A stretch of 64,000 nucleotides of DNA from Neurospora tetrasperma FGSC 2508 (GCF_000213175.1 NW_009799100.1:556132-620131), one strand, 5' to 3'. Positions 1-14,754 are shown, counted from the first letter of the stretch. Notes: generated by a model from the sequence alone, not told the origin. Numbers and translations are program-made.

Positions 1-861
1 TATAATTAATTGGATATCCTAATTCAATTTAAATATATTCTATATTCTTAGATTATTAAATATTATTCCGGATGCCCTATGAAAATTATTAACGGCCGAA
101 TAGGTTAATAAGAATAATATATTAAATAAATTGGCAGATATTTGGTTTAATTTCGTATAAATTGAAAATATTAGTTATTAGGATAATTTTAACGTCTTTT
201 CTCTAATATACATAGAGATTATTCCGGATACCTATTAAATCTCGTTAGTTATCGTCCCGAAATCTTGTTAAGAATTAATCGAGGCTTATCCCGAAGACCC
301 TAAATATATTAGAGTTCTCCAATTAATTAATCAGGCTAATACTCTAGGATATATTTATATACAACAATCGGGAAAACGCCTAAATCTACCGGCAGGCCCT
401 TATCAATTCGAAGGTAGGATGCTTTACTATATTAATTATTAAAATATATATTAGTTATATATTCCCCGAATTTATATATAAAAAATACTAGAGTTAGTAT
501 ATAATAAAAATTACTATTTTAGGATTAATTAAATAATAAATAATTTATTATACTTTTATATAAGAAAGAAAACTTAGATGGTATACAAATACGTTAAATA
601 TTATAAGGTTTATTATTTGAATTAATAGGATCGGTAATTAACCCTTAGAGAATTATTACTAATTCGGACATTCTCAAAACTATTCTATACAATAACTATA
701 GACTTAATTACCGATATACCAGTAATTAAAGTAGCCGGTACAATATAGGCTCAAAATTTCTTTTAAAAATTCGATATAATATATACTATTACTTATAAAT
801 TTAATAAAAAGGTCCTATTAATAGTTAATTATTCTACCTATAGTGTACAAAAATAGGCTAA

Positions 862-1200
862 TGTTACGCGAAGATGTACTTTATAAGTAATAACAATAGA
901 GAATAATAGAGTGAGCAATTGGTTGCTAGATAGAATAATAGTGTATAACGATTAATAATAGTCTTATTAAAGAAAGCTAAAGATAAGAACTCTCGCGAGT
1001 CTCAATTTGGGACCTTATATATAACTTTACTAAGTATAAATAAAATAAATATTAAATTAGTATAATATTAATTAATAATCCGTGAACTTTAATAAAGATT
1101 GATAGAACAAATACTTTTATATAATAGATTATACGCTCTAGTAAATAATTGCTATAATAAGATAGAGCGTTTAAATATTTATTAAAAATGCCTTATAATA
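862..1200 (-). repeat. 3' LTR of element 2 (339 bp)
   Basis: It aligns over its full 339 bp with 13415-13753 in the same orientation and with 17647-17985 in inverse orientation. Its ends are compatible with the usual TG...CA after RIP. The left flank gctaa is the target duplication shared with the right end of the element. Confidence 0.85.
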
Positions 1201-2351
1201 TCTCCTCCTTAATAAAAGGAGAAGAGTACTTACTATCTACGTAATATTATTAAATCTAATTATAAATATAAAAGATCTTATTATTTATTAGAGCCTTTAT
1301 TTAGTAATCTATATCTAAATTAATTATTAAATATATAAAGCGTATAATCCTCCGAATAGAATATTTAATTCGATAATTTAGTAATAATCCTTTAGTAATT
1401 ATAATTACAATACGCCGAGCGTTTATTAAACTCCTTATTATCTATTTCCTTATTCTTATTTATATAATATATATTTTAACGAGAATATTTATATTCTAAT
1501 AGAGAATCTTCTTATTCCTAGGTATTAGGGAGGTAATTGTAGCGAAGGGAGTAGGTAGTAAGTAAAGAACCGAAGTAAAAACCCGAATAGGCTATTATAG
1601 AGTAAAATTTATTAAATAAATTAGTTAAATTAAATATATATAGTAGTAAAAGATTACTAAATTAAATACTATAAAGAGTAGTAATACTAAAGATAGTTTT
1701 AAATATACGGTTCCTATTAATAAATAAAGTCGGGGGGAAATATTTAATATAAAGTTCCTACGTTTCTTTAAATTTAGTACGGAGAATTGTTAATTTTATT
1801 TATATCTTTTATATAATTTAATTCTAATATTTATTTGATACCTTTAGTATCATAAATTATATATTAGAAGTATACTTTAATATATCCTTAATTTCTTTGT
1901 GAAAAATAAAGTTGATAAATATAATAGGTTCCTTATTAATTTTAGTAATATAATCGATTATCTTCTTAACTATCGGAAATTTATTTGAAACCGATTTGGC
2001 CGGTATTATTTAAATATAATAGAAGTAGTTTAGTCTTTTTAATAGACTACTAATTTATTTGGAGAAGTTAGTACTATAATTAGAATATTAAATAGCTAGT
2101 AAGGTTGTTTTTAAGGAAATACGGTTAGTAAAACTAATATTTTTTTAACTTTTTTATTAAAGGCCAAATTAAAAATAGCTTTAGTATTACAAATAAGCTT
2201 ACTTTATAAAAAAGAGTAAAAATAAGTAAATTAATATTTATACTCTTCTTTATTCTCTATATATACTTTAATAACTTTATCAATTTTATTGTATAATTCT
2301 TTATTAATTTTAATACTAAGATTAATATAATTTTAATTGTAATTAGCGAAG

Positions 2352-2804
2352 TGTGACGAACGGCAGTCTGATCTGCCTAAATGAGATAGCTGAAGGTAAG
2401 AACTATCAGAGTCGTTCGGTGAAGCCAAAGGGTTTATAACAAGTATGCTCGTAATACTAGTCTCAATAATAATGATTAAATTGTATTGACTACTATCGAA
2501 CTATCTAACAATCTGAGTTCTCCAGTCGTCCCTTTATACTCCGGAGCCTATGCCCGGCTTCTTAGTTCCTGAGTGTCTACTTACGATGATGTCCTACTCA
2601 CCGTGAGCGCCGGCTCATTGTAAACTCCTACTCACCGTAAGCACCTGCTTACCTTAAGCACTTATTTACTATAAGTACTTATCGCCTATAAGCGCCCTTC
2701 GGGTACTCCCCTATTTTAATCCTAAATTATACTATTTTATTATAGGCGGGGCTATTACATCCCAACAATCTAATTAGCCCGCGTAGTTACTTAAATTTAT
2801 AATA
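2352..2804 (-). repeat. 3' LTR of element 3 (453 bp)
   Basis: Aligns end to end with 9268-9720. It contains a GC-richer block of short tandem GAGC/GCACCTGCT-type units at about 2610-2700, and a purine-rich tract on the minus strand abuts its inner edge after 2804. Confidence 0.88.
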
Positions 2805-5800
2805 CAATACCCCTCCTCCTTAACCGACGTCTTCGACGGCTTATTAGTCCTCTATTATTTCCTTATTTATTTTTATTCTCTATATTTCCCTTTCTCTTAA
2901 TTTAGATATAGTAAATCCCTTTATCCTTTATTCCTACGCAATAACCGGCCGTATTTTTAAGCCTATATCGAGCTTATCGTCTCGCCGGCGGGCGTTACTG
3001 ACTTCTATCGAATTTTTTGGTCCTATAGTTATACCTTGCAAACGCTATACCGATCGTAAGCTTATTTATAAGAAGTTTGCTAGCGAGGCTAAGTATAATG
3101 AATGTATTCGTTGTGCCCGTCCTTATAAAAATATTAATTACGATACGGAGCGTAAGTTTTCTCTTACGGTATAATAGAACCTTAGCGGTTAATTGACCCT
3201 TTTTAGTAGCGAATATAGTATTGGAATTTAAGGAGGTAATTAAGGATATTAAAATATTCAAACCTTTAATTAATAAGTAAATACTACGTTTAGTTTAGTT
3301 GAAGAGAAAGAAAGAAGATTTAATAGTTAAGGGGCGAAAAATATCCCTAGCGGCTCTCGCGGAATTAGAGGAGTAGGATAGTAAAGATAGGGCGGTTAAT
3401 TAGGAGTTTAAGCCCTTACCCGAGGAGCATCCGTCGGAGGTATTTACCTTTACTGCCCTTACGCCCGTAGATTAGGCTTTGCTAAACGTATTTACCTTCC
3501 CTTCTTCTTAATTGGGCAGTCCTTCTACTCCGGCCGATCCGGGTTCCTCCGGTAGAATTCCTCTAGTTTCCTAGGACAATTCAAATTCCTAACGGGTTCC
3601 TACGTATTATTCTCGGGGCTAAATCTATCCTATTTAATGAGGTATTCTAATTCTCCTTCCTCTATCCTTAAATTTAAAATTTATTTTATATTTTATTCTT
3701 CTTCCTTATCCTTAATATTAGTTTATATATTAATTCGTATATTTTTAAGTACTAGTTCTAATAATACAATATAAAATAAATATAATTTTAGTTTTATAAT
3801 CTTAGGAATATCCAATTAATATACTATATTAGAAATTTTCTTTTTAATTTTGAATAGCCCTACCTATTGGTCGTCGAATTTCTTACTAAATCTCCTTATT
3901 TTAAAATTCCTAGTAGATAAAAGGATTTTATCCCCCTCCTTAAAGCGAGGTCCTTCGAGCCTTTTTAAGTTGAAGTATCGGTTTATTTTTTATTTAACGA
4001 ATTCTAATTCTTCCTTAAGCTTTCTATATAATATATACAATTTCTCGGCCTTAATTGAGGCCCTAGGGACGTTCGTATCCGGTCCTTCTATAAATTTTGG
4101 CTTATACCTATAATTTATAAAGAAAGGTGAAACTTTAATAATTTCCGTAGGGGAGGTATTATATACCAATTATACTATAGGTAATAGTTCTACCTAATTA
4201 TTTTATTCGAAGTTAATATAGTTCCTTAGATATTACTCTACAATTTAATTAATCCTTTCCGTTTATCTATTTGTTTGCAGGTAATATACTATTAATATTT
4301 TACTCTTAGTACCGAGTTTGGTTATTAATACTTATTAAAATTTGGATGCGAATTTAGTATCCCTATCCATAATTTATTCCGTCGGCTAACTATATACTAA
4401 AGTAATATTCCAATAAATTATATTTATAAATTACTCTACTAACTACATCTCTTTATAGGGTAAGAAATAGCTCTATTTAGTTAGTTTATTTACTACTATT
4501 AGGATACTATTATAAATAATTCCTATTATAATATCTATAAACAGTAGTAACTTAGTAATAAAATTTATAATTACCGAACTCTACAGCCTTTCTACAACTT
4601 CTAAGGGTTCGAGGAATCCGTATAATTTGTATCTTATAACCCTAGTTTTACTACAATACTTATAGGCCTACAATATTCAAACTACTTCGGTTTTTATTCC
4701 TAGAAAATTATAATATTACTATATCCGTATTATAGTTTTAATAATACTTATATATCCTCCTATTTTAAATATATATATCCCTATAATAAGCGTTTTATAT
4801 TACTTAGGCTAAATGTAGGTCTTATTATAGTACTATAATTTATTATTCTAAAGGACGATTCCGTTTTTTTAATTATCCTCCTATTTCTATTACTCTTTAA
4901 GGGTAACGACTATAGTATAAAACCTAGGGTTTTGTATTTTAACCCTATAAATAGCGCAATATTCTACCTATTCCTATAGGGGGTATACGAATAATTTATT
5001 TAATTATTCCTAGAATAAAGGTATAAAAGCTTCTATAGCGTTTTTTATATAGTCTGCCCGCCGGTTTAATATATTAGCGCGAGTATTCTCTAATCCCTTT
5101 TATAATTAATTTTGAAATTAAATTCCAATAAGAATTCGGCCCAGTATATTTAACAGCCGTTGAGTACCTTCGTAATTATAAAGTACCGAAGATTATTATA
5201 ATTAATATAAAATTTTATATTTCGTATATAGTTCTACTAAAATATAATTTCTATTCTTAGAATACTTCGATAATAGTTAAAAAGTTCTTTATTATAAATA
5301 GAATAATTACAATAGGGTCCTTCTAATTTCTTTAAGAAGAAAGTTATAGGATACAATTTCCTACGTTCGTTGCGTTATTCTAACTATCCTCCAATAGTAT
5401 AATCCGACGTATCGGTTTTAATTTTAAAGGGTTTACTTAGGTTAAGATGTTTCAATATAGGGTTTATAGTAATTGTATTATAAATAGCTTTGAAAGTTTC
5501 CTCTTCCGTTTTTCCCTATATAAAAACGGCCTCTTTCCTAGTAAGTTTGTATAGCGGTTTAACGATTTTCTTATAGTCCTATATAAATATACGGTAAAAA
5601 TTAGTAAATTTTAGGAATCCGCGGACTTCGGTTGTATTCCTAAGCGTTAATTAATTTCGTACGGCTTTTACCTTACTTAATTCCATCCTAACCTTATTCT
5701 CCGAAATTAGATATCCAAGAAATATAGTTTCTCTTATATAGAATTCGCTTTTCTCTATATTAATAGAGAATTTATACTTATATAATACGTCTAATATTTT

Positions 5801-8800
5801 TCTTATATATTCCTTATATTCTACGAACGTTTTAGAATAAATAAGGATATTATTTAAATAGTAAATAGCAAATTTATTAAGGTAGGGTCGAATTGCGTAA
5901 TCGATAATAGATTAGAATATTATAAATATATTAATTAACCCGAAGGGTATAATGAAATATTCGTAGTATTTATAGGGTATACGAAATATTGTTTTCTATT
6001 TGTTTCCTTCCTTAATTCGTATATAGGTATAAGCAACGGGTAAATTAAGGCGTATAAAGTATTATACTCCTCCTAATTAACTTCGAAAATATAAAATTAG
6101 GGGTAGGGGATAATTATTTCTTATAATCTTTTAATTTAATTACCTATAATCGATATAAAGGCATAGCTTTTTATCCTTCTTCGGTATAAAGAGGATAGGG
6201 TACCCTACTAGCAATATAAATTCCCGAATATATCTTCGTTTTAAATTTTTATTTAAATATTTCATTAATTCTATATTTTATTTCTCGTTAGTATAGTATA
6301 CTTTAAAGAACTTAAATTTGGCTCCTTCCTTAAATTTAATTTTACAGTCCTATAGTCTTTATAGCAGTAGTTTTTTAAAGTATTTACTAACGAAAGCCAA
6401 GTATTTTTAATATTCTATTAAAATTACTATCTTCGGTTTCTCTGCTTATTAGTTCTAATAATAATTAAATTTATATTGAACGTTAATTATTAATACTTCT
6501 ATTAATATTACTAACCCTTCTTCTATAACTTTACTACTTTTATTAATAGTATAAATTATAATTTTTTATATTATTTATAGTAGGGCTATAGGAATATCGC
6601 CTCCTTAACTTACTTCCTACCGTACTCTAGGTTTCCTATTAGTAGTTAGGTACGTCCTAGGACATAGGCAGCTACTTTCCTTCTAACTAATATTTAGGTT
6701 ATATACTATATACTATAAGTACCCTAAGATTATATTTTTGGATAGCCCTATTTTAACGACGTTAAAATTAATTTCGACCGTTTTACCTTCTACTATAATA
6801 GAGAGTAATAATATTTCCTATCTTATAATTTATATTTCGAAAAGTCCTTTTACTATAAAGGGAACTTTCTTCTTCTTCTAGGGAATTTTTAATTAAGTAA
6901 CGAACTTGGGTGAAATAAGATTTAATTAAACTCCGGAGTCTATTAATATAAGGGCTTAGTAATCCTTCTAATAGGCTACGACCTTAAATTACTAATCTTC
7001 TTTCTCTTCTTCTATAGTAGCGATTTTTATAGGTGCTATAGGGTTTTGAATTTTGTTTTTCTAATAATTATATCGCCGGATAATCTATTTTATTTAGGGA
7101 TTTAATTTTTACCGGGCTTCCTTAAAGGCCCTAAACCGTTTCCTAATTCCTAATAATAATTATTAAGAGCATCTTTTTCTTTAAGTTTAGGCTTATTTAG
7201 CAAGTAGTATTCTTATAACTATACTAAATAGGCGGCTTTCTTATCCTTAGTACTTTTAGTTATATTAGTTTATCGAATATAGTATACAACTTCCGCTTCG
7301 TATACTTATACTTTTTATCTTATATAAATAGGGTAGTCGGACGTTAAGTATTATTACTACTAGGGGTCGATTTCTCCCTATCTTAAGTAGGTATAAACGT
7401 TATAAGGGTGTACAATAAGTTTCTTAAGTACTAGCTATTCGTTTATTCGTATAAGAGGATATAAATTAAATACGAATTATTTATTTATAATAAGGGTAGC
7501 CTATAAGTCTTTTCAATTGAAGGTACGCGTAATAGGTTTAGGTTATCCTTATTAATCTAGTCTTTTAACGGGCTAAAAATAGTTATCCCGCTTCTTTTTA
7601 TAGTATTCGGGGTAGTTATAGGTAATATATTAGAATTACGGTATTTAGTAGTAGGCGAAATAAAGGGGGTATATTTATACAGTATCTTTTACGACCGGTT
7701 AATATACTTTAAATAGTTCTAGGGTTCGCTCCTAGGTAATTTACGGCTTCCCTTTAATAATAACGGCTCGCTTCTTTTAGAAAGTTTCCTATTTTTCGTA
7801 CTACTTACTTTTATTTAGGTAGAATTGCTACGGTTTTATCTAGTACCCTCCGACGGCTTAATCGGGGTAGTTATATTAGTATAGATTAATAAATTTGCAA
7901 TTATTAAATCCTTTAGGTATAGACGTTGGGGGTAAAATTAGCGGTAGGGTAATATTTATTACGTATATAACTGTAAGGAGAGTTCGGTTAGTATTAGGGA
8001 GGTTATTAATTTCTTCTTATATCGGGGCTCGGTGCGCCTATACTTAGGGTATATTATTATTTTATACCTCCTCCTTAGGATCCTCTTTATCCGGTCCTTC
8101 CTATTTATATTTATTATCAGCCTCCTATTAGGCTTTCTAATCGAAGTCTATAACTCTATCTATAGCATCTTCTAAATCGTCTTAGCCGTATTCGGCGCTA
8201 GCGATTTCGATTACTCTAACTCCTTCTATTATAGCGGTTTCCGTTTTCCTTTAATTTAATTACTTGGGCGTATAATAGTCTTTCTTTATATACCCAATCT
8301 TATTATAATTAAAGTATTTAACCTTCGAAAGGTCTTATTTACTTTAGTTAGTTTGGGTTATATTAATTTCTATAAGTCCTAAATAGGTAGTTCCAGAAAG
8401 GTAAATTCCCTAAATCTTTTTCTTCTTAGTATTAGTGTAGTAGGTCTTGGAAGGAACGAAGGGAATTGCTCTTCCTTTCCTTTCCTACTCCCGTTGGAAT
8501 AGTTAATCGTCGATATAGATAGTTATATTAATATATGCGTTAATAGTCTCGGGACGGTCTTCCTTATAGAATTCGTCCTTAACTCTTTCCTTAAAACTAT
8601 TATAAAATAATTATATTAGCTTGTTATTATTAATATTATTGTAAAGGGCATCTTACTTAAAGAACGTAGTATAGGTTAAAGTAAATTTAATTTATCGAAA
8701 CTAGGTTAAATATTCCTAAACCCAATAAGTCTTATCCTTTTCTCTAAAGATTCGAATAAAGGCCTTAATAAATTCGTCGTAACTACCTAGAATCTTCTTA

Positions 8801-9267
8801 TTAAAGTCCAAGGTATTATCTCCGTTTTTATAGAAGTCTTTAAAAATAGGCTCGTACTAAGTAAGGGCCTTATTTACTAGTCTAGTCCCCGTATAGGCTA
8901 CCTTATTAAACTTAAAGCCGAACCAATCTCTATAAAAGTAGAAATAGGTTTATATTTAGATTAGGAATTCTGTAAAGGTAGATTACTATTTATTATACTC
9001 CTTAGGTACGGCTAGTTTGAATTTGGGACAGTTAGTAGGCGGAGTATCCTCTCCTGCCTTCGTTTTGGGGGTACCGGATCCAACCTTGAATTAGGCCTCG
9101 AACTAGCGGATACAATCCTATATAGCCTTGAACTATTAGTATATAATAGCGAGGCTTATAGGGTCACCCTAGTGGGTAGGATCGTTATTATTTCTAATAG
9201 TAAATATAGTAAAGCGAAGAAGTACCTTTAATTACTATCTAAAATAGGCCAAAGGGAGTAATTAATA

Positions 9268-9720
9268 TATAACGAACGGTAATCTAATTTACTTAAATAA
9301 AATAACTAAAGGTAAGAATTATTAGAATCGTTCGGTAAAGCCAAAGAGTTTACAATAAATATACTTGTAATATTAATTTCAATGATGATAATTAAATTGT
9401 ATTGACTATTATCGAACTATTTGACAATTTGAGTTCTCCAATCGTCCCTTTATACTCCGGAGCCTATACCCGGCTCCTTGGTTTCTAAGTGTCTGTTTAC
9501 AATAATATCCTGTTTACTGTGAGCGCCGGCTTATTGTGAGCTCCTGCTCACTGTGAGCACCTGCTTACCGTGAGCATTTGCTTACTGTAAGTACTTGTCG
9601 CCTGTGAGCGCCCTTCGGGTGCTCCCCTATTTTGGTCCTAGGTTACACTATCTTATCATAGGCGGGGCTATTATATTCCGACAGTCTGGTTGGCCCGCGT
9701 AGTTGCTTGAATTCGTAACA
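9268..9720 (-). repeat. 5' LTR of element 3 (453 bp)
   Basis: Partner of 2352-2804 with equal length. On the minus strand it begins TGTTAC, the usual start of fungal gypsy LTRs. It is less AT-shifted than its partner in the middle block. The target duplication cgaag follows at 9721-9725. Confidence 0.88.
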
Positions 9721-9725
9721 CGAAG

Positions 9726-11466
9726 GTACTAGCGAAAGTCGGATATATTTTTCTTTTATTATTATTTTCGCTAATAGTAATTAAACGCGATTATATAACT
9801 TAGGTCGGAGCTTTACGTACCTTTTTCGGGGTTATTTTAGCAATTGGAGTTTTAGTACGAATTAAGATAGGAATAGCTTTAATTAGTAGCTATAAGGCTT
9901 TATGAGTTTTATTAATTAATTAGGCGATTTCTTAAATTTCCTAGATATTAGTAAAATTAATATCGCTACTTTTAATAATATAATTATTAGGATATATATT
10001 ATAGCGGAAAGTTTATAAACGGTTATAAAAGTATTAATTAATAATAATTAGTTCTTCTATATATCCTCTTTTAAAGGTTATATTACTATATTTAATATAG
10101 TAGTAAGAATTAGATTAAATATTCTTCTAATATATAATTTTTAGATTTTAGTATTATAAAATTTAGTAATAGTATTAAAGTCCTTTTCCTACTAGGTTCT
10201 ATTACTATTATTAGGAATTAAGTCCTTCAGGAGTATAGTTAATAAAAATATAAATATAAGGTAGGTAAAATTGCTATTAATAGCATATAAAATTATTGAA
10301 TCTATATTAATTAGTTCGTCCGTACGTTCGATAGTACTATAAAGTATAGAGTATAACTTATTTGTATACTATATAAAAAGGTAGTTAGCGGTTATAATCG
10401 GTACTAAACGTCTTCTATTGTCCGCCTTCTTAGGATTATAAACGAGAATACTTTAAGTAAATTAGAAGGACTTAGTAGGAAGATAGTTAAATGGTTTATA
10501 AATACTATAGTCTTAATTAAGATTATTATTCGAATTAATAGTATATTTATAGCGAATATAATTAAAGAATTGTCCGAGCTAGATTATATTTATTTATTCG
10601 ATAAAATTAATTATAAAGTTAGGAAGTATAATATATATACTATTATTTCCTAAATTAACAATCTTATTAGTAAGTCCGTTAATTGTATAACAATTGAAAT
10701 ATTTTATTATATTAGCTAATATACCGAATTGGGGATTGTACTCTAGAAATTATAAGGCGAACTACCAGTTTGCAGTAAAACTATATAGGTTACTATTATA
10801 ATTAGAATTATTAATTTAATTATTAAAAATTATAATTATATTATTAATAGGCGGCGGGGACTCTATATTCATATCAGCTATATTATTGTACTAAAAGTAT
10901 AATTTAGTAAAAATAGGATAAAGAAAGTAATAAATAGCAAGTAATTTAATAAAATTATTTAATAAAGGAAATTATAATAGAATTGAGTAGTATAGGGATA
11001 GGGTAGGATATAATAAAATTATTAAAGTAAGAAGGAGAGTCTAAGAATAGCTAAATATTTTTAACTCTTTTAAAAGTTGTGCGTGTGCGTACTAAGACTA
11101 TTCCTTTATTAGTACCTACCTTCCGGGGCCGTTTGCTGTGTATGATTGTAAGTGCTAATACCTTTGTATAACCGTACGTACCTACCTAATTAAAATAGAA
11201 AAGTTTTAATCGAAATTATAAATAGAGTACGGTACATTATTCTATATATTATTAGTAATAGGCTTACCTTTATTTGAATATACTTTTGAGTGAAGTTTTA
11301 AAAATTTTAATAGAAAGTATAGAAAATATAATTACTTATAAAAATGTATAACGAAGAAATAAAAGAAAATTTAAAATAAAAGGAAAGACTCCTAAATTCT
11401 TATAGTTTCTAGTAACCTCTCCTTTTTTTAATTAAAAAGTCGTCACCTCCTCTATTAATTCTAATA
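9726..11466. repeat. Left arm of a large inverted repeat (pairs with about 14755-16505)
   Basis: Reverse-complementing this stretch aligns it with about 14755-16505. Landmarks are the block near 9726-9760 against 16475-16505, the GC-richer block near 11130-11190 against 15030-15110, and the purine-tract region near 11420-11466 against 14770-14830. Beyond element 3 the arm continues as 1201-2346 against 16505-17646. It arises because element 2 is an inverted copy of the family of element 1. Confidence 0.7.
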
Positions 11467-13414
11467 TTATATTTAATAAAATATACCTTTAATATACTAA
11501 ATTACTTTCCTACTTTGGAAAAAGAATTAGCGAGAATCTGATTTCAATTTTTTAATTCTTCAATACAATTATATAAATTTTTAAATATTTCGCAAAGTAC
11601 CGAATTAATTATTATTATACTATTACTATTAACTTTAATTAACGGGTTAGAAGTATTAAAATTAATATTAAAGTAGACAAATTACAAATTATTAATAGAA
11701 TGAGTATTTTAATAGAAAATTAAATATATTAAAGAGGTAGAGACCTTTAGAATAGTAGGGGGAAGGTAACCGCTATTATTCAACGTTATTAAAAGTATCC
11801 CCTATTAATAGGTTTAATATTCCAACTACTCAGCTTATTTCTTATTAACCGGAATTTAATCTATTAAACCTTCGGGGTTTATTTATATAGTTTAACCGGA
11901 TGCTTAACGACTAATAATTAGAGGTAATATATAATTGTAAAAATAAGTAGGGAATTAATTAATATTATTAAATAAGGGTTGTCAGTTAACGCAGTCAATC
12001 CGAAGATTTTTTTATTTAATCAATTAAATTAATGGTATTACAAGGGTCTTTAGCGCTAATTATAAATATTTTACTAATAGGACTAATAAGACCGCTAGAG
12101 TACTAATTACAATTAATTATAAAATTCTTATAAAATTAAGAAATAATATATTTTATAATAGTAGGGGCTAGGAAATAAAAACCGGACTTTATACTATTTT
12201 AAATTAAGCGTATAACGTTTTAAATAAATTGCGTGAAATAAAGTAAAGGAATTAAAGATTTACCCCAGGGTTTTATATTATATTAGGTAAAACGTATAGT
12301 ATTTTAATTCTAATTAATAGAATAGGCCGGGAAGTTATTAGCGAGGATATTTCCTAAATATTATTTCATTTACTCCTATTACTATTTCTATACAAAATAT
12401 AAGAGAGTTTCGGTTTATATGAGATTTCCGAAATATTTAATAGTGGGATTGGTAATTAATTATTAGGTAATATTAGTAGTAATTTTAATAATTGAATTCG
12501 CTCGCGAAACTATTAACTTAGTAAGTAAGAAGGGTTATTAAATTGGATTTAACTAAATATATTATTTAGTAGGAATAAATAATAAGGAAGGCAGTATAGG
12601 AATTTATATTAGGTTAATATAATTTAGTATATTAACCGTTTTAATTATATTTGAGAAATTAATTAGTAAAGAATAAATGGCAATAATTATTAAAGTAGCG
12701 GTATTATTAATATTAGGTGGGATTAGTACTTAACTAGTAGTATTAATAATTATATTATTCTCCTTAATTCGAACAATAAATTATTTCTAATTTTTATTCT
12801 AGAACTATAATAAAGCGCCTTCTCTAGTAGGGAACGGCTAAATTTAGCGTATTGGAAGTAGGTAATTAGTAATTAACTAGCGATATTTATATAAAACTTA
12901 TTGAATTTTATAGTCTACTATATCCAAATTAACAATCTATCCCTTATTATAAATATTGTTATTAGTATTAATAATTTAATTAAGTTTAATTTTGATAAAA
13001 TCTATTTCTTTATTTAAATATAATTAAGCGGCTTTAATAAACAACTCGGCAATTAACTACTAGAGTTTTTACTTATAGTAAAACTATAGTTCGAATATAG
13101 CAAATTTAACGATTTAATATACTTTACGTATTAGATTTTCATTCTAGAGTTCGGAAGCTATTTAAGGGTTTGCTTAATTAGTCTTCGATATTATTTAATT
13201 TAACCTTTAAACCTAATTAAATAGTAATAAAATAATAAAGAAAGGGGGCTCTAAGAAATAAATATATAAATATTTAATTTAAAAGGGCAAAAGCTAAATA
13301 ATAGTTAATAAGTTTAATAAATCGTTATTAGACCTAACGTATCTCCCCCCTTAATAAAAGGAAGAAACGATAGAAATAATAAAGTCGGTTTGAAATTGAG
13401 CTATAGGCACTACT

Positions 13415-13753
13415 TATTACGCGAAGATATACTTTATAAAAAATAATAATAGAGAATAATAGAGTAAATAATTAGTTGCTAAATAGAGTAATAGTACGTA
13501 ACGATTAATAATAATTTTATTAAAGGAAATTGAAGATAAGAGTTGTCGCGAGCCTTAACCTAGGACTTCGTATACGACTTTATTAAATATAAATAAAGTA
13601 GACGTTAGGTTAGTATAATATTAATTAATAATCCGTCAACCTTAATAAAGGTTAATAGGATGAATACTCTTATATAATAAACTATATACTCTAGTAAACA
13701 ACTACTATAATAAGATAGAGCGTCTAGGTATCCACCAAGAATGCCCTATAATA
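13415..13753 (-). repeat. 5' LTR of element 2 (339 bp)
   Basis: Partner of the LTR at 862-1200, identical in length, and followed by the target duplication gctaa. After it, the integrase similarity of element 1 resumes directly. Confidence 0.85.
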
Positions 13754-14754
13754 GCTAAAGTATTACTTCGAACTTTATAACTCTACGATTAAGGTTTACA
13801 AGTAGTAATTATTAATAATCGGAATCCTAAATTTATTTCAATAATTTAAAAGAGTATTTTCGAAGCGTTAGCCGTCAATCTACTATTTTTAATAGCGTAC
13901 TACGCTTAAACTAATAAATAGTCGGAGAGAATTAACTAAATTACTAAAATAGTTATTTATATATAGTATATAATAAACATTATTCTTTGAACGTTAATAC
14001 TAGCGGTATTGTAATATAATTTAAATAATACTATTTAGTCTATAATTAAATTATTACTAAATGAGTTAGTATATAGTTTTAAGTTACGGGCCGCCTTCGA
14101 TCTGCTTGTACCGGACAATTAAGAAGCTACTACTATAGAATCCTTAGCTCTCATTTGTTAAGAATATTAATTTAAAGCTATAGAATTTATTAATTGGGTT
14201 AGGATAGTTGCTAAAGAGCGTTATAATTCTAAATATTTTTTAGTAACATTCGAGGTAGGTTATAAAATTTACTTACGTTTTAGGAAAGGTTATTATTTAT
14301 TCGGAAGCCTAAAGAAGAAATAGTTAGCGGAACGAATAGGTCCCTACTATATTTTCGAAAGAGTAGGCCCGTTGGCCTATAAGTTTAACTTGCCTAGAAT
14401 TTAGCGTACTTATTCTATTATATCCGTAGTATATTTTTGTAAATTAGTATAAAGTTCGGATCTATTTAATTATAAAATTCCGCTACCGCTGTCGGTTAAG
14501 GTAAATAAGTAGGAGGAGTAGGAAGTTGAAAATCTTATTATTAGAAATTAAGGTCCGTTAAATATATAATATTTAATTAAATAGACCGGATATTAAGATA
14601 AGGATAATATTTAGGAGCTGCGTAGTAAATTTATAAGGAATTTGAAAGAATTAGTAGAATAATTCGATATAGAGTACCTATTAGAATTACTATTCCGTAG
14701 TAACTATAAGAGGGTAATTTGGCACGTTGGAGGAGCTTTTAATCGTTTAAAGCA

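Larger units (their letters stand above)
2352..9720 (-). mobile_element. Innermost Ty3/gypsy LTR retrotransposon fossil (element 3)
   Basis: A structurally full-length element of 7,369 bp. Two 453-bp LTRs (2352-2804 and 9268-9720) lie in direct orientation, and the 5-bp duplication cgaag flanks it at 2347-2351 and 9721-9725. A purine-rich tract beside the left LTR marks that as the 3' LTR, so the element reads on the minus strand. Near 5815-5885 the minus strand keeps a reverse-transcriptase catalytic-loop similarity of gypsy type; gag is expected toward 8,000-9,200 and integrase toward 4,100-5,000. It is broken, with very many interruptions from RIP-like change throughout. It is younger than element 2, which it splits. 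Confidence 0.88.
862..13753 (-). mobile_element. Nested LTR retrotransposon fossil (element 2)
   Basis: Bounded by two same-orientation 339-bp LTRs (862-1200 and 13415-13753) and flanked by the 5-bp direct duplication gctaa at 857-861 and 13754-13758. A purine-rich tract (read on the minus strand) abuts the inner edge of the left LTR, making that the 3' LTR and the element minus-strand. Without element 3 it is about 5.5 kb, which is short for a complete gypsy element, so it may be a deletion derivative. Its LTRs match the 3' LTR of element 1, so it is the same family inserted in the opposite orientation. Broken, with many interruptions; no usable frame survives. Confidence 0.8.

Noticed and set aside
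2610-2710. Spaced GAGC/GCACCTGCT units that at first suggested a CRISPR-like array
   Set aside because: They are short degenerate tandem units inside an LTR, repeated in the partner LTR; there are no spacers of uniform length and the host is eukaryotic.
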